A stretch of DNA of 64,000 nucleotides from CAWARU01 sp963784575 (lineage in GTDB: Bacteria; Pseudomonadota; Gammaproteobacteria; UBA6186; Azoamicaceae). The position numbers and the translations under genes were made by a program. Positions 18,075-26,610 of the stretch are shown here, in pieces. A model generated the notes under the pieces. That model saw only the letters and a program-made list of their open reading frames with translations. It was not told where the DNA came from and ran no database searches. Where the stretch lies: contig CAWARU010000001.1 in NCBI GenBank assembly GCA_963784575.1, positions 3,348,001-3,412,000 on the forward strand. Reading direction: 5' to 3'. Within the stretch, counting starts at the first letter, position 1; each line of letters opens with the position of its first letter.

Positions 18075-21000
18075 TTATTTCGCTACCGCATTTTTCTTAT
18101 AAAGTTGATATATTTCTTCTATCAGTTCTTCGATCACGCTATTGGTACGTTCTTCCGTCACAATACCGCCTTTATCTTTATATTGCGTCATACGTTCTTC
18201 TACAACTCTGGCAGCAGATCCTGAGGGGTACATCATGGACAGGATTCTACGGGTTTCTTTGGCACCAATTTTTTCGTACAATGCATTACGGATGCGAGCG
18301 TCGATCGCTGTAGTATTGAAGGCCCAGAGTTCGATGGGGCCTATGGTACTTGTGATAAGCTGAGTATTGACGCCGAATTTGGTAGCAAATTGGGCGAGGA
18401 ATGTGGCACCGCCGGCGCGTGGACCATGCACCCGTGTTTCAAGGGCAAGGGTTGCGGTTTCAGACAAGCCGAAGGTTTTCGCAGAACGTTCAACAGCCTG
18501 TTTCGGACCTGCTTCCATGATAAAAACACTGGTCGCAAATTCTATCATGACGGGATCAAAGTCTTCGAGTGATTGCGACAAAAGCGCTACTTGCACGTTC
18601 CATTTGCGGCCTTCTCGCATGTCGACGATCACTTGGTCTCGAACGGCTTTTGCCTTTGAAGTGCGATGGAATTCATCGAACACAATGCGCTTTGGATCTT
18701 CGCGGATTTCTAAAATTCTTTTGCGATGATATTCTTGATAAATCGGTGAGAGATCTTTTAAGAGATCTTCTGTCAAATAATAATGCCGTGCCAGCACATA
18801 ACGTGCCAGCATGTACATGATGGCGGTTTGCCTGTCGGCTGCTTCACCGCCTGATTTTGCTACTTCGTCCAAATCTAGGGAAACCACACGTGCATCACCC
18901 AGATCAAAAGCAGTGATGCGTGACAAAATCGGGTATTCACGTATCGCACTTGAAATCATGCGCGCAAAGGCATTAATGAGTGTCTCGCCCGTGGGTGCCT
19001 TAATTTGTCCATAAAGATCTTCCACAGTTTGGCTGCGAACGATCGATGCGGCATCTGCGAGCAAGGGCATGGCATAACGTTGTGCCAAGCCTGATTCGTG
19101 AGTATAACCTGCCTTGAATAAGGAATCTGTCACTTCCCACCAAGTGGTATGAGCATCGATGGTAATTTTTGTTTCAGCAATGAGTTTATCAACTTTAGTT
19201 TCAAGATTTGCTGTATAAAGTCTAGGATTACCCTGGTCTGAAAGCGATTTATACAATTCATCGATGATAAGACCCGACATGTCAGTGATACCATCGTAAG
19301 AAGCTTCTTGCCCAACAGGCGTTGCGAGCAGCGTTAAAAAATTGACGAGATAAGCGCGTTCTTGCGGTGTTGGGGTACGTGATCCTAATTGGGTATCGAA
19401 AGGATTAATAGACATTTCTGGACGCATTCTGAGACGATGATAAGCAGCCAGAAATTTCTTATCATCCGGTAGCGCTTCTCGAATCAAAGAGATCAAACCA
19501 CTGGAAGACGGACCGATATCAATAATAGCAATGTGCGGTAAACGTTGAATACCTGCCGAAAGACAGAGCGCAAGATTGATGGCATTGGAAAGAACTGATT
19601 TACCAGAACCTGGTCGTGCGAATACCAAATCAATCCAAGTGGTTTGCTGAGTGGACCCAGGTTGATAGGGCCAAGGTTTGCCATCCGGAGATCGAAATAG
19701 CACAGCGCCAGTAGACCAAGGGGATGCTGGGCGGGTGAAAGGCAGCATGAAAGCGACATCTGAAAGCGGTGCAACTGAAGGCACTGCAACATTCTGAGTA
19801 GAAAGACCCACAGCAGAAGACATGACTCCCGCATAGGCATCTCCGGAAATTTCAGAGGTTTCGCAATATCCCCAACCCTGCAGTGCTTTGGCAAGTTCTG
19901 CTGCTCGCATGCGTAATATTTTTTCTTCACCCACTTTGGCCCAGGTGCAGGTGGCAACTCGCAATTTAACAATCGCATCGTCTGTATTCACTTGAACATA
20001 TTTTAAGACTTCCATCGCTTGCCCTATCAATTTATTGTTAGAGTGGGCAAAGCTTAAGATGGCTGCGACTGTGGGTTTTAGCCCAAGAGAATTCATGCCG
20101 CCGCCTTCTATCAGGAAGGAGATGCGCCAAGGAATATGGGTTGCAGTAGCCCGATTGAACAGCACACCGAAAGTGGCTAATTCTTTCGGAAATAAATCTA
20201 TGGTAATCGGGGCATAGATGCGATCGCCGATTCTGGCGGCTCTTAAATCTAAAATCTCACCATCTCTTGGGATTAATTGGCTAGGAAGCGGCGGCCAAAG
20301 CAAATCTGAGAGATCTCCGCCAATGTTCTTGCTTTCTCGGATGGGAATGATATCTCCTGGGAGAGAAGGGGACCAACGGGGATCTGTAAAATCTGGATCC
20401 ACGGATTCGCGAATAGCACGACAGGCATCATGCACATCTAAAAGTACACTCAACAATCCCAAACCATTTAAATCAGATAGCATAGAACGCACTAAGGAAT
20501 CGTGGGTATCGCGAAGTTCTGGGAGTGTTGCAAGAATGTTCTGGGCATTTCGAAGCGGTGGTAATTTGCTGTTTTTCAGCCGCTCGGTTTGATCTTTGGC
20601 GGCTTGCTGCATCTGTGCTTGGGTGAGTACGCCAGGTTTGGTCCATAAGACCAGAAACATGGTTTCAAAAGCACAATAGCGCGATAATTCTGTGACGCGT
20701 TCATTGAAGAGATCATCTAAGGAAAGATTCAATCGACTTGCAGTTTGACGTGCTTGCAGCAGGATATTTTCAAGCTCACGGCCCACCGTATCTTTGTCGT
20801 AGGAAAAAAAGAATTGTACCGCATGCCCGGCACGTGACAGAGGTACTTGAAGCGCTGAACTTAATGCTTTGTGCATCCGTTCAAATTCTTCGGGACCCAC
20901 CAAAAAAGTGGCTCCATGGATTCTGAGTATCGAAACTAAGGATCCATCTCTTGCTACTAATACATGGCGACTGTCCGCGGTTTCCAGTTCACAATAGGTT

Positions 21001-21080
21001 TGTGCAGTTTGACCTAAGGACGTGCCCAGCCAGGCAAGAATTCCATCGATGGCATCCAGTATCGGGTCAGCTAAGCTCAT
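18075..21080 (-). CDS. icmB: IcmB/DotO, type IVB secretion ATPase
   Basis: A 1001-residue protein, close to the roughly 1009 residues of Legionella DotO. It is the VirB4-like inner-membrane-associated ATPase that forms hexameric assemblies with DotB at the cytoplasmic base of the Dot/Icm machine. A Walker A (ARPGSGKSVLSNA) lies near residues 485-497, preceded by the TTWIDLVF segment, and a Walker B-like segment (KRIVFDEFHR) near residue 790. The start ATG at 21080 has AGGGAG immediately upstream. It is the last gene of the icmL-to-icmB operon, 69 bases after icmJ, exactly as in Legionella and Coxiella. Its stop lies only four bases from the decayed Rpn-like pseudogene on the other strand. Confidence 0.96.
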   Translation of the reverse strand: MSLADPILDAIDGILAWLGTSLGQTAQTYCELETADSRHVLVARDGSLVSILRIHGATFLVGPEEFERMHKALSSALQVPLSRAGHAVQFFFSYDKDTVGRELENILLQARQTASRLNLSLDDLFNERVTELSRYCAFETMFLVLWTKPGVLTQAQMQQAAKDQTERLKNSKLPPLRNAQNILATLPELRDTHDSLVRSMLSDLNGLGLLSVLLDVHDACRAIRESVDPDFTDPRWSPSLPGDIIPIRESKNIGGDLSDLLWPPLPSQLIPRDGEILDLRAARIGDRIYAPITIDLFPKELATFGVLFNRATATHIPWRISFLIEGGGMNSLGLKPTVAAILSFAHSNNKLIGQAMEVLKYVQVNTDDAIVKLRVATCTWAKVGEEKILRMRAAELAKALQGWGYCETSEISGDAYAGVMSSAVGLSTQNVAVPSVAPLSDVAFMLPFTRPASPWSTGAVLFRSPDGKPWPYQPGSTQQTTWIDLVFARPGSGKSVLSNAINLALCLSAGIQRLPHIAIIDIGPSSSGLISLIREALPDDKKFLAAYHRLRMRPEMSINPFDTQLGSRTPTPQERAYLVNFLTLLATPVGQEASYDGITDMSGLIIDELYKSLSDQGNPRLYTANLETKVDKLIAETKITIDAHTTWWEVTDSLFKAGYTHESGLAQRYAMPLLADAASIVRSQTVEDLYGQIKAPTGETLINAFARMISSAIREYPILSRITAFDLGDARVVSLDLDEVAKSGGEAADRQTAIMYMLARYVLARHYYLTEDLLKDLSPIYQEYHRKRILEIREDPKRIVFDEFHRTSKAKAVRDQVIVDMREGRKWNVQVALLSQSLEDFDPVMIEFATSVFIMEAGPKQAVERSAKTFGLSETATLALETRVHGPRAGGATFLAQFATKFGVNTQLITSTIGPIELWAFNTTAIDARIRNALYEKIGAKETRRILSMMYPSGSAARVVEERMTQYKDKGGIVTEERTNSVIEELIEEIYQLYKKNAVAK

Positions 21081-21149
21081 AAACTCCCTAAAATTCCTTA
21101 AGTTCTTGTTTCCTTATTACTATAACTTTTTTATTATAGCACTGCGACC

Positions 21150-21764
21150 TTACAAGGGTATATTCGCAAAAACCGTTGTTTTCCAATACTCAGCCTGGGT
21201 TTTATAAAATTTTCGAATGGGCAGGAATTTTAATTCAGTGAGAATAGGGTGTCTGAGTTGCTCAGCTGTTAATCCGCTGTCAATTAAGGATTGGCCGAAA
21301 ACATTGGGATCCTGTGAATTTGGTCCAAAAACCTCTTCTACTGGTTTGGCTCGATCTTGCAAACTCAAATAAACAGCCTGCAGCTTTCCTTTATAGGGTG
21401 CATCTCGCAGCAAACTACAAAATAAAGCTCTGCAGAAATGGTTTAAATCTGCTTGACTGATTTCAGGAAGGTGAACAATCGTTCCGCCGGAGTGGCCATC
21501 TGTGCCAATGGTATCCAGTAAAAAGCAGGCAGCACAGAAACTACACGCGGTAGCAAGATTGCTCATTTTATTATTGTTGTAGTTCTGATCAATATTAACA
21601 ACTTCTTGGAATTTTTTTAATTGGAAGCCGCAATAACGGCAGGTATAATCATCACGCTTAAAAACCAGAAGCATAGCTTTTTGAAAATCTTTATTAGCTT
21701 TTCGGCTATTAAAGCGCTGACTGTTGCCTCTTATTGCAGTTAAACTGATGGGCAGTAGATCCAC
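21150..21764 (-). CDS. icmJ: IcmJ/DotN, coupling-complex zinc protein
   Basis: A 204-residue protein, matching the roughly 208 residues of Legionella DotN. It starts at a GTG, with AGGA about 11 bases upstream. The core has two cysteine pairs (YTCRYCGF near residue 43 and ACSFCAAC near residue 70) with a D-x-N-Y-N-N-N helix between them, the HNH-like zinc-binding layout known for DotN. In Legionella, DotN binds the DotL C-terminal region as part of the DotL-DotM-DotN-IcmS-IcmW-LvgA coupling complex that selects substrates. It follows icmD after a spacer holding a strong hairpin. Confidence 0.95.
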   Translation of the reverse strand: MDLLPISLTAIRGNSQRFNSRKANKDFQKAMLLVFKRDDYTCRYCGFQLKKFQEVVNIDQNYNNNKMSNLATACSFCAACFLLDTIGTDGHSGGTIVHLPEISQADLNHFCRALFCSLLRDAPYKGKLQAVYLSLQDRAKPVEEVFGPNSQDPNVFGQSLIDSGLTAEQLRHPILTELKFLPIRKFYKTQAEYWKTTVFANIPL

Positions 21765-21779
21765 GATTTAAACTATCCT

Positions 21780-21833
21780 GAGGCTGCTAATACCCCGCGA
21801 TGAGAATCCGCATCGCAAAATATTAGCAGCCTC
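21780..21833. terminator. strong hairpin between icmD and icmJ
   Basis: Perfect 13-bp inverted repeat (21780-21792 with 21821-21833), and the loop itself holds a second 6-bp stem (GCGATG with CATCGC). A run of five T follows on the plus strand, so it has the form of an intrinsic terminator for transcription opposing the operon. In the operon's own direction it has no T-run and may be an mRNA processing or stability element. Confidence 0.55.
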
Positions 21834-21859
21834 TTTTTGCTGAAGTCTAAGCTTTAGCC

Positions 21860-22233
21860 TTATTGGCCACCGCCTTGATATTGAATAGCTTGTTGTCCTG
21901 ATGAACCGAATAAGGACGAACCGGCAATATTCATGATTGTGGGTAAGAATAATAAGCATGCAGCCACAACAATCATAACGACAGGCTTACTTAATGGGGT
22001 AGATTGTGGGTTTTCTTTGTGTGCTTTAAATTGTAAAATGCCCGCTAAAGCAAAGCCCACACCTGCCACATAAGACGCAACGTTTAATAAAGTTGCAACT
22101 GATTTGGCCTGTGTCGTAATAGAAGTTGCCATGCTGGTAATATCACCACCATCCGCAAATACAGCGGTTGCTAGCAGTGCTACTCCAACTGTAACTGAGC
22201 CTACTACAAGCCCTTTTAATAGTTTAGTATGCA
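21860..22233 (-). CDS. icmD: IcmD/DotP, small inner-membrane Dot/Icm protein
   Basis: About 124 residues from the ATG at 22233. This start is preferred over the longer frame from 22324 because GGAGG lies 7 bases upstream and because the long version would add an unrelated AT-rich stretch. The N-terminus looks like a signal peptide (GLVVGSVTVGVALLATAVFADGG), followed by SxATSITTQAKSVATLL, a membrane helix, a short basic loop (FKAHKENPQSTPL) and a second membrane helix. This is the IcmD layout, and its place between icmC and icmJ is the conserved one. The exact role of DotP in the inner-membrane complex is not well known. Confidence 0.93.
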
Positions 22234-22279
22234 TAGTTAAATACCTCCGTCTATTAATGATAAGTTTATCATATTTTGA

Positions 22280-22338
22280 AAAAATCGTATAAAAAATCCT
22301 ATAAAATTTAGTCTCAAAAATCATATAAAAATCGTATA
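22280..22338 (-). promoter_or_regulatory. phased TATANGATTTTT repeats upstream of icmD
   Basis: On the coding (minus) strand the leader holds four copies of TATANGATTTTT, at 22280-22291, 22292-22303, 22316-22327 and 22327-22338. The steps are 12, 24 and 11 bases, so the T-tracts fall on one face of the helix. This is the classic layout of intrinsically curved DNA or of an array of protein sites. It lies 47-105 bases before the icmD start. A closely similar array precedes the gene at 62015. Confidence 0.6.
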
Positions 22339-22352
22339 ATTGTCAACAGGCC

Positions 22353-23084
22353 CTAGTATCCTAAAATCGTATTTTGTAAAATTGAAATTAAACCATAAAT
22401 ATTGACCAGACAAAGACCCCCAATGATGTGTGTAAGCCCCTTAGCAAAACCCCCTTGTTGACCACCACTCGCATGTCCTATCTTAGATAGCATGAATAAG
22501 CCTCGGATGAAGGAGACAAATCCGAGAAATTGAAGATATAAAAATAAAGTATTGGAAAGATCCATCCAATATTGGCTTAAACCAACACCACTGGAATATG
22601 ACAATATGGAAGATCCTTGGCTGAGCGCTTGATAATTAATGCCGCCACCGCCGAAAATGGAATTCGTGGCCCCGAACAGGGAATTCATCAACGTATCACT
22701 GGTGGTTGGTAGATAGATTAAAGCCGCACCGATAACCAGATAAACGAGCGGTACTGAAAGCTGGCCTGATTCACCTTGGCTCATCATGCTCACATTAACG
22801 CCAAATTTTTTCATTAAACCGAGTGCACGAAAGATAAAGAATATGCCTGCAACAAAGGATATCATCAATAACATGGCAGTCAGAGGAACTATGATATTTT
22901 GTACATTTATAAGAATTTGACCAAAGTCCTGGATGCCTTGCGCGGAGACTGCATTGGGTAGGAGAAAAAGGGCAATACCAATCTGACTTCGTATCAGGAA
23001 TTGTACGAAACTATTAACGGAAAGTGATGCCAGAATTTGTGAGAACCACCCCGTTTGCTGCGTCGATAACGAGTATTTTGCCAT
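22353..23084 (-). CDS. icmC: IcmC/DotE, inner-membrane Dot/Icm protein
   Basis: A 243-residue integral membrane protein with four hydrophobic helices (near residues 28-48, 65-95, 112-130 and 175-235), somewhat longer than the roughly 195 residues of Legionella DotE. Segments VPLTAMLLMISFVAGIFFI and SVPLVYLVIGAALIYLPT are typical of the IcmC/DotE/DotV group, and YLQFLGFVSFIRGLFMLSKIGH is a conserved-looking C-terminal block. The ATG at 23084 lies inside the 3' end of icmG, giving a 71-base overlap. No ATG, GTG or TTG start occurs further downstream before the first helix, so the overlap appears real and suggests coupled translation. Confidence 0.9.
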   Translation of the reverse strand: MAKYSLSTQQTGWFSQILASLSVNSFVQFLIRSQIGIALFLLPNAVSAQGIQDFGQILINVQNIIVPLTAMLLMISFVAGIFFIFRALGLMKKFGVNVSMMSQGESGQLSVPLVYLVIGAALIYLPTTSDTLMNSLFGATNSIFGGGGINYQALSQGSSILSYSSGVGLSQYWMDLSNTLFLYLQFLGFVSFIRGLFMLSKIGHASGGQQGGFAKGLTHIIGGLCLVNIYGLISILQNTILGY

Positions 23085-24444
23085 AATTACCTACCAAGTC
23101 TCCCTCTGTGACAGTGACGATTTGACCGCTGGAAGATTTTAACCAAGCTCTACCAGGTATCACGGCATGAAGTGAGTATTCTGGTTCTTCTATTATCACT
23201 CCCGGTGGGCATTTTTTTGGGGCTGCATTGGTATATAGCACTTCATCCTTACTCAGAACTACAGCAGCTTTTCCTTCTGCTGCAACTGGTTCTATAAACA
23301 GTCCTTCATCCCCTAATGCTCTTTTCACCGTTCCCACTTCACTTCGTACTGTCCCTACATCCTTAGACAACGAGTTAGCAGTGTTTGTTAACGCTAAAAT
23401 GCGATTGTCCATGGCAGAAATCTGAGAATTTAACTTGGTTACCGTGTCTGAGATTTCTCGAGTATATGCATCTAGGTATTTTACCTGATTTAAATTATTT
23501 TCCATTTGCTGATTTAATTTAGATAAGGCTTCCACAGTTTTATTCAACTTATCTATTTCGATTTGGGTGAGTTTTTGAGGCTGTTGTTTTGCAGCGGCTG
23601 CTGCCTGTTCCAGAGCAGCAGTTCCTGGGCCGGGTTGTGCAGGGGGAATGTGTGAAGGTGCAGGAGTCAGTTGTGCATTTGCAGGGGGTATGTGTGGTTC
23701 CTCTGGCTTGCCTGCTGGTGTAATTGCTGCAGTAGTGCCAGTAGCAGCTGCTGGATTAGCAGCTTGGGCAGGCGCAGTTTCGCCGGGTTTCAAAGCTTGG
23801 GTGGGGGCAGCTTTGGTCGCTGCTACAGGAGTTGTTGTAGGGCTTGTTACAGGAGTAGTTGTAGGCGCAGTTGTAGGGATTGTGGCAGCCGCTGTTGGCG
23901 CAAATATATTGGGCAGTTCTTTTCCTACATTTCCTACAGTGGGTGCAGCATTGGGTGCGGCAGAAGTAGGTTTGGTAGCTGCAGCTGTGGTTGCAGCTCC
24001 GCCTGTCGCTTTTTGCGCTGCTTCAGTGGCTGAAGGCGTCGTGCCTGTCGCCGCAAGTACCTGTGCTGCTTCGTTTGCTCCAAAGGATTCTTCTTGTGTT
24101 GGGAACAAAGGCTGTTTGCGGGGCTCGGTGGTCGTTGCCAAATTTTTGGGGGTTCCTGCGGGTTGTGCTGCAGTACCTAATGTGGAAGTTGCTGTTCCTT
24201 TTTTTGCGGCTTCAACATTCTGTGCTGGATTGCTCGGTGCCAAAAAATATTTGTAAGCAAAATATAAAATAACGGCTACGCCAATGCCTAAAGCCGCGAT
24301 TAAAATCATTTTATTTGGACCCCTTCTGCCCTCTGTGGGAGGGGGACCTGAAGGTACTTCGGTTTCTTCACCAAAGTTAAAATCTTCTCCTGCCCCGAAA
24401 TCCTCAGTAAAGAGATCTTCTTCAGCAGTTTTTTTGTCGTTCAT
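23014..24444 (-). CDS. icmG: IcmG/DotF, inner-membrane and periplasmic Dot/Icm protein
   Basis: A 476-residue protein at the conserved icmG position between icmE and icmC. An acidic cytoplasmic N-terminus is followed by a membrane helix near residues 46-66 (ILIAALGIGVAVILYFAYKY) and a very long Ala/Pro/Thr-rich periplasmic stretch of about 210 residues. A coiled coil follows near residues 290-375 (heptads such as LNKTVEALSKLNQQM), and then a small C-terminal domain (PGRAWLKSSSGQIVTVTEGD). Legionella DotF is only about 269 residues, so the linker is greatly expanded here. DotF bridges the inner membrane to the DotC-DotD-DotH-DotG core. The order and the C-terminal domain make the call firm; the low-complexity linker is unusual. 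Confidence 0.93.
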   Translation of the reverse strand: MNDKKTAEEDLFTEDFGAGEDFNFGEETEVPSGPPPTEGRRGPNKMILIAALGIGVAVILYFAYKYFLAPSNPAQNVEAAKKGTATSTLGTAAQPAGTPKNLATTTEPRKQPLFPTQEESFGANEAAQVLAATGTTPSATEAAQKATGGAATTAAATKPTSAAPNAAPTVGNVGKELPNIFAPTAAATIPTTAPTTTPVTSPTTTPVAATKAAPTQALKPGETAPAQAANPAAATGTTAAITPAGKPEEPHIPPANAQLTPAPSHIPPAQPGPGTAALEQAAAAAKQQPQKLTQIEIDKLNKTVEALSKLNQQMENNLNQVKYLDAYTREISDTVTKLNSQISAMDNRILALTNTANSLSKDVGTVRSEVGTVKRALGDEGLFIEPVAAEGKAAVVLSKDEVLYTNAAPKKCPPGVIIEEPEYSLHAVIPGRAWLKSSSGQIVTVTEGDLVGNYGKILVIDAANGVVLTNSGITFR

Positions 24445-24490
24445 AGTTAACTTACCTATATTTGGATACTACAACCTTGCTGTAACCTTT

Positions 24491-24513
24491 CTATAACTCT
24501 ATAACTCTATAAC
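24491..24513. repeat. 9-bp tandem repeat at the end of icmE
   Basis: Two and a half copies of CTATAACTC between icmE and icmG. The icmE stop codon lies inside the array, so slippage here would change only the last residue or the intergenic length. Confidence 0.8.
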
Positions 24514-26597
24514 ATCCTAGCATTCACATCAGACAAAAATAAAATTCCAAGACTGGTCCCTTGATCTACTGTAACAGTGTAAGGCCTATTTTGATAAGTT
24601 TGCCATACCTGTGCCAGCGCTTGGCCCACTTGCCCCAACGCTGCATATATTTGTTGTCGGCTGGTTAATTGCGGTGATGTGGTAGTCACAGATTGTCCAT
24701 TTGTCGCAGTATTTTGGACAGTACCCATAGAAGTAATGACTTTGGCATAACCTTGCATGAAATTTGCCGCAATCAAGGTGCCATATCTCAAAATATAATG
24801 ATAGTCTACGTCACTTGCCAATGCAGTACGAGCCGTATCGGGATCAATTGCCACGGCTTGAACTCCAAAACTGGTAGGTGCGGTTGGCACATTCATTAAA
24901 TTAAAGTTCAAAGCCACACGTTCTGGAAAAGTACCCCCCGGAATGGTAGTCGTTGACATAGAACCTAATAATTTAGCACCTTTAAATGGACCGCCCACAA
25001 TCGTGGCCATTACAGGGCCAGGTTCATCCGAATTTACAGCAGTTTCGAGTACCGCAAACATAATAGTGCCTGCCTTGATGGTTTGGTTTTTCAAGGCAAC
25101 CGCTGCGGGATCTGGTGGTTTTGCTTTTGCTTTGGCCGCAGCGGCTGCAGCAGCAGCCGCTTTCTTTTTTTGCTCCTCTTGAATTTGTACCCATTCACCA
25201 GCAACATACTGTTGATTGTGAGGCTCATTCCATGCCTTGAAGACGTCTTTAGATTGAGATTCCATGGCAGTGACCAAATTTGCCAGCTGTTTTTGTTGTA
25301 TTTCTGTTAACTGAGCCCCAGCAGCCCCGGCGGCCGCTTGTCTTTTGGCAAGCTCGGCTTCCAGTGCTTGTAATCGAGCGCGTTCTCCTGTGGTAAGTCC
25401 AGCACCAGAAAGAATAGACCCAATATCAGGATTTTTTTCCTGCAAGGCTTTTGCAAATGCAGGATCATCTTTCATGAGTTGCTTCACCATGTCTGGATTA
25501 TCGCGTGCCATGTCCTTAGCAAATGCGGGATCATCTAACATTAATTTTTTGACCATGTCTGGATTTTGTTTCGCCATCAAGCGTGCAAAAGTGGGATCAT
25601 CCCGCATCAATTTTTTGACCAGATTTGGGTTGGTGATTGCGAGCTTCTTTGCAAATTCTGGATCGTTTCTCATCAAATCTTTAACGATCTCGGGATTGGC
25701 GGCGGCCAATGCATTTGCAAAGGCAGGATCGCTCAAAATCAAGGTCTTTACCAAATCAGGATTGCTCGCTGCCAGTGCTTTGGCAAGGGCAGGATTCTTG
25801 AGCATCATTTGCTTCACAAAAGCAGGATCTGTGGCGGCGAGCTTGTTGAAGAGTTCAGGATTACTTTTTGCCAATTCTGTCGCGAGTTCTGGATTTTTTA
25901 ACATCAGTTCCTTTAATGCATTAGGATCTCTTTGTAATAATTGATCAAAAAGTTCCGGATGTTCTTTGGCAAGCTGTTTCGCGAGATCAGGATTTTTGAG
26001 TAACAGCTGTTTAAAGCGCTCCGGATCTTTTTCAATGAGCTGTTTCGCAATCTCTGGACAATCTCGCAGAATAATTTTTGCTGCTTCATCGTCTGTTTCA
26101 GCAAGTTTCAGTGCGAGAGCAGGATTTTGGCGGCACAGTGCTTTGGAGAGACCTGGATTTGCCTTTAATAAAGCCGCAGCCTTAGAAGGATCTTTTTCAA
26201 TTTCAGCAATCAATTTTGCCGCTTCTGCAGCATTCATCTCACCCGGACAACGGCATCCTGACAATAATTGATCTTCAATGCCAAAAGTTTCTCGACCGGC
26301 AGGACCCCCTTGGTCGCCGCCAATGATGGTAGCCACAGCAGAGCCGCCGGCTTTTTTGGCTTCCTCAGCGCGCTTTTTATTTTCTTCTTCTTGAAGTTGC
26401 TGATACCGCTCCGAAGTAGCTCCGCCTGGCACTGCGGTAATTTGGGGAGTTTTACCGACTTTGGATTGTTCTTCAGCCAGAACATTCGGTTTTCGCACCA
26501 CAAAATAAATAATGATGGCGATGAAAATTAACAGGCCCGCCCCTAGAATGACGAGAGAGCGAACTTTGGTATTTTTGAGAAAAGACTTATCTGCCAT
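24507..26597 (-). CDS. icmE: IcmE/DotG, VirB10-like core channel protein
   Basis: A 696-residue protein with a membrane helix at residues 15-35 (LVILGAGLLIFIAIIIYFVV). Residues of about 130-400 are uninterrupted 11-residue repeats of the form NPxLxKxLxxx/DPxFAKxLxxx, the DotG-type repeat region. Residues 520-696 form the VirB10/TrbI-like C-terminal domain (IKAGTIMFAVLETAVNSDEPGPVMA, QGTSLGILF). Legionella DotG is about 1048 residues, with most of the difference in the repeat region. DotG spans from the inner membrane to the outer-membrane core and lines the channel with DotH. The gene lies 13 bases after icmK. Confidence 0.96.
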   Translation of the reverse strand: MADKSFLKNTKVRSLVILGAGLLIFIAIIIYFVVRKPNVLAEEQSKVGKTPQITAVPGGATSERYQQLQEEENKKRAEEAKKAGGSAVATIIGGDQGGPAGRETFGIEDQLLSGCRCPGEMNAAEAAKLIAEIEKDPSKAAALLKANPGLSKALCRQNPALALKLAETDDEAAKIILRDCPEIAKQLIEKDPERFKQLLLKNPDLAKQLAKEHPELFDQLLQRDPNALKELMLKNPELATELAKSNPELFNKLAATDPAFVKQMMLKNPALAKALAASNPDLVKTLILSDPAFANALAAANPEIVKDLMRNDPEFAKKLAITNPNLVKKLMRDDPTFARLMAKQNPDMVKKLMLDDPAFAKDMARDNPDMVKQLMKDDPAFAKALQEKNPDIGSILSGAGLTTGERARLQALEAELAKRQAAAGAAGAQLTEIQQKQLANLVTAMESQSKDVFKAWNEPHNQQYVAGEWVQIQEEQKKKAAAAAAAAAKAKAKPPDPAAVALKNQTIKAGTIMFAVLETAVNSDEPGPVMATIVGGPFKGAKLLGSMSTTTIPGGTFPERVALNFNLMNVPTAPTSFGVQAVAIDPDTARTALASDVDYHYILRYGTLIAANFMQGYAKVITSMGTVQNTATNGQSVTTTSPQLTSRQQIYAALGQVGQALAQVWQTYQNRPYTVTVDQGTSLGILFLSDVNARML

Positions 26598-26610
26598 CTT
26601 CTATAAGCCC

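Noticed and set aside
23648..24256. A 202-codon plus-strand frame rich in Gly, Ala and Val
   Set aside because: It is the antisense of the Ala/Pro/Thr-rich linker of icmG; its composition is explained by the repeat and it has no ribosome site.
25345..25944. A 199-codon plus-strand repetitive frame
   Set aside because: Antisense shadow of the 11-residue repeats of icmE.
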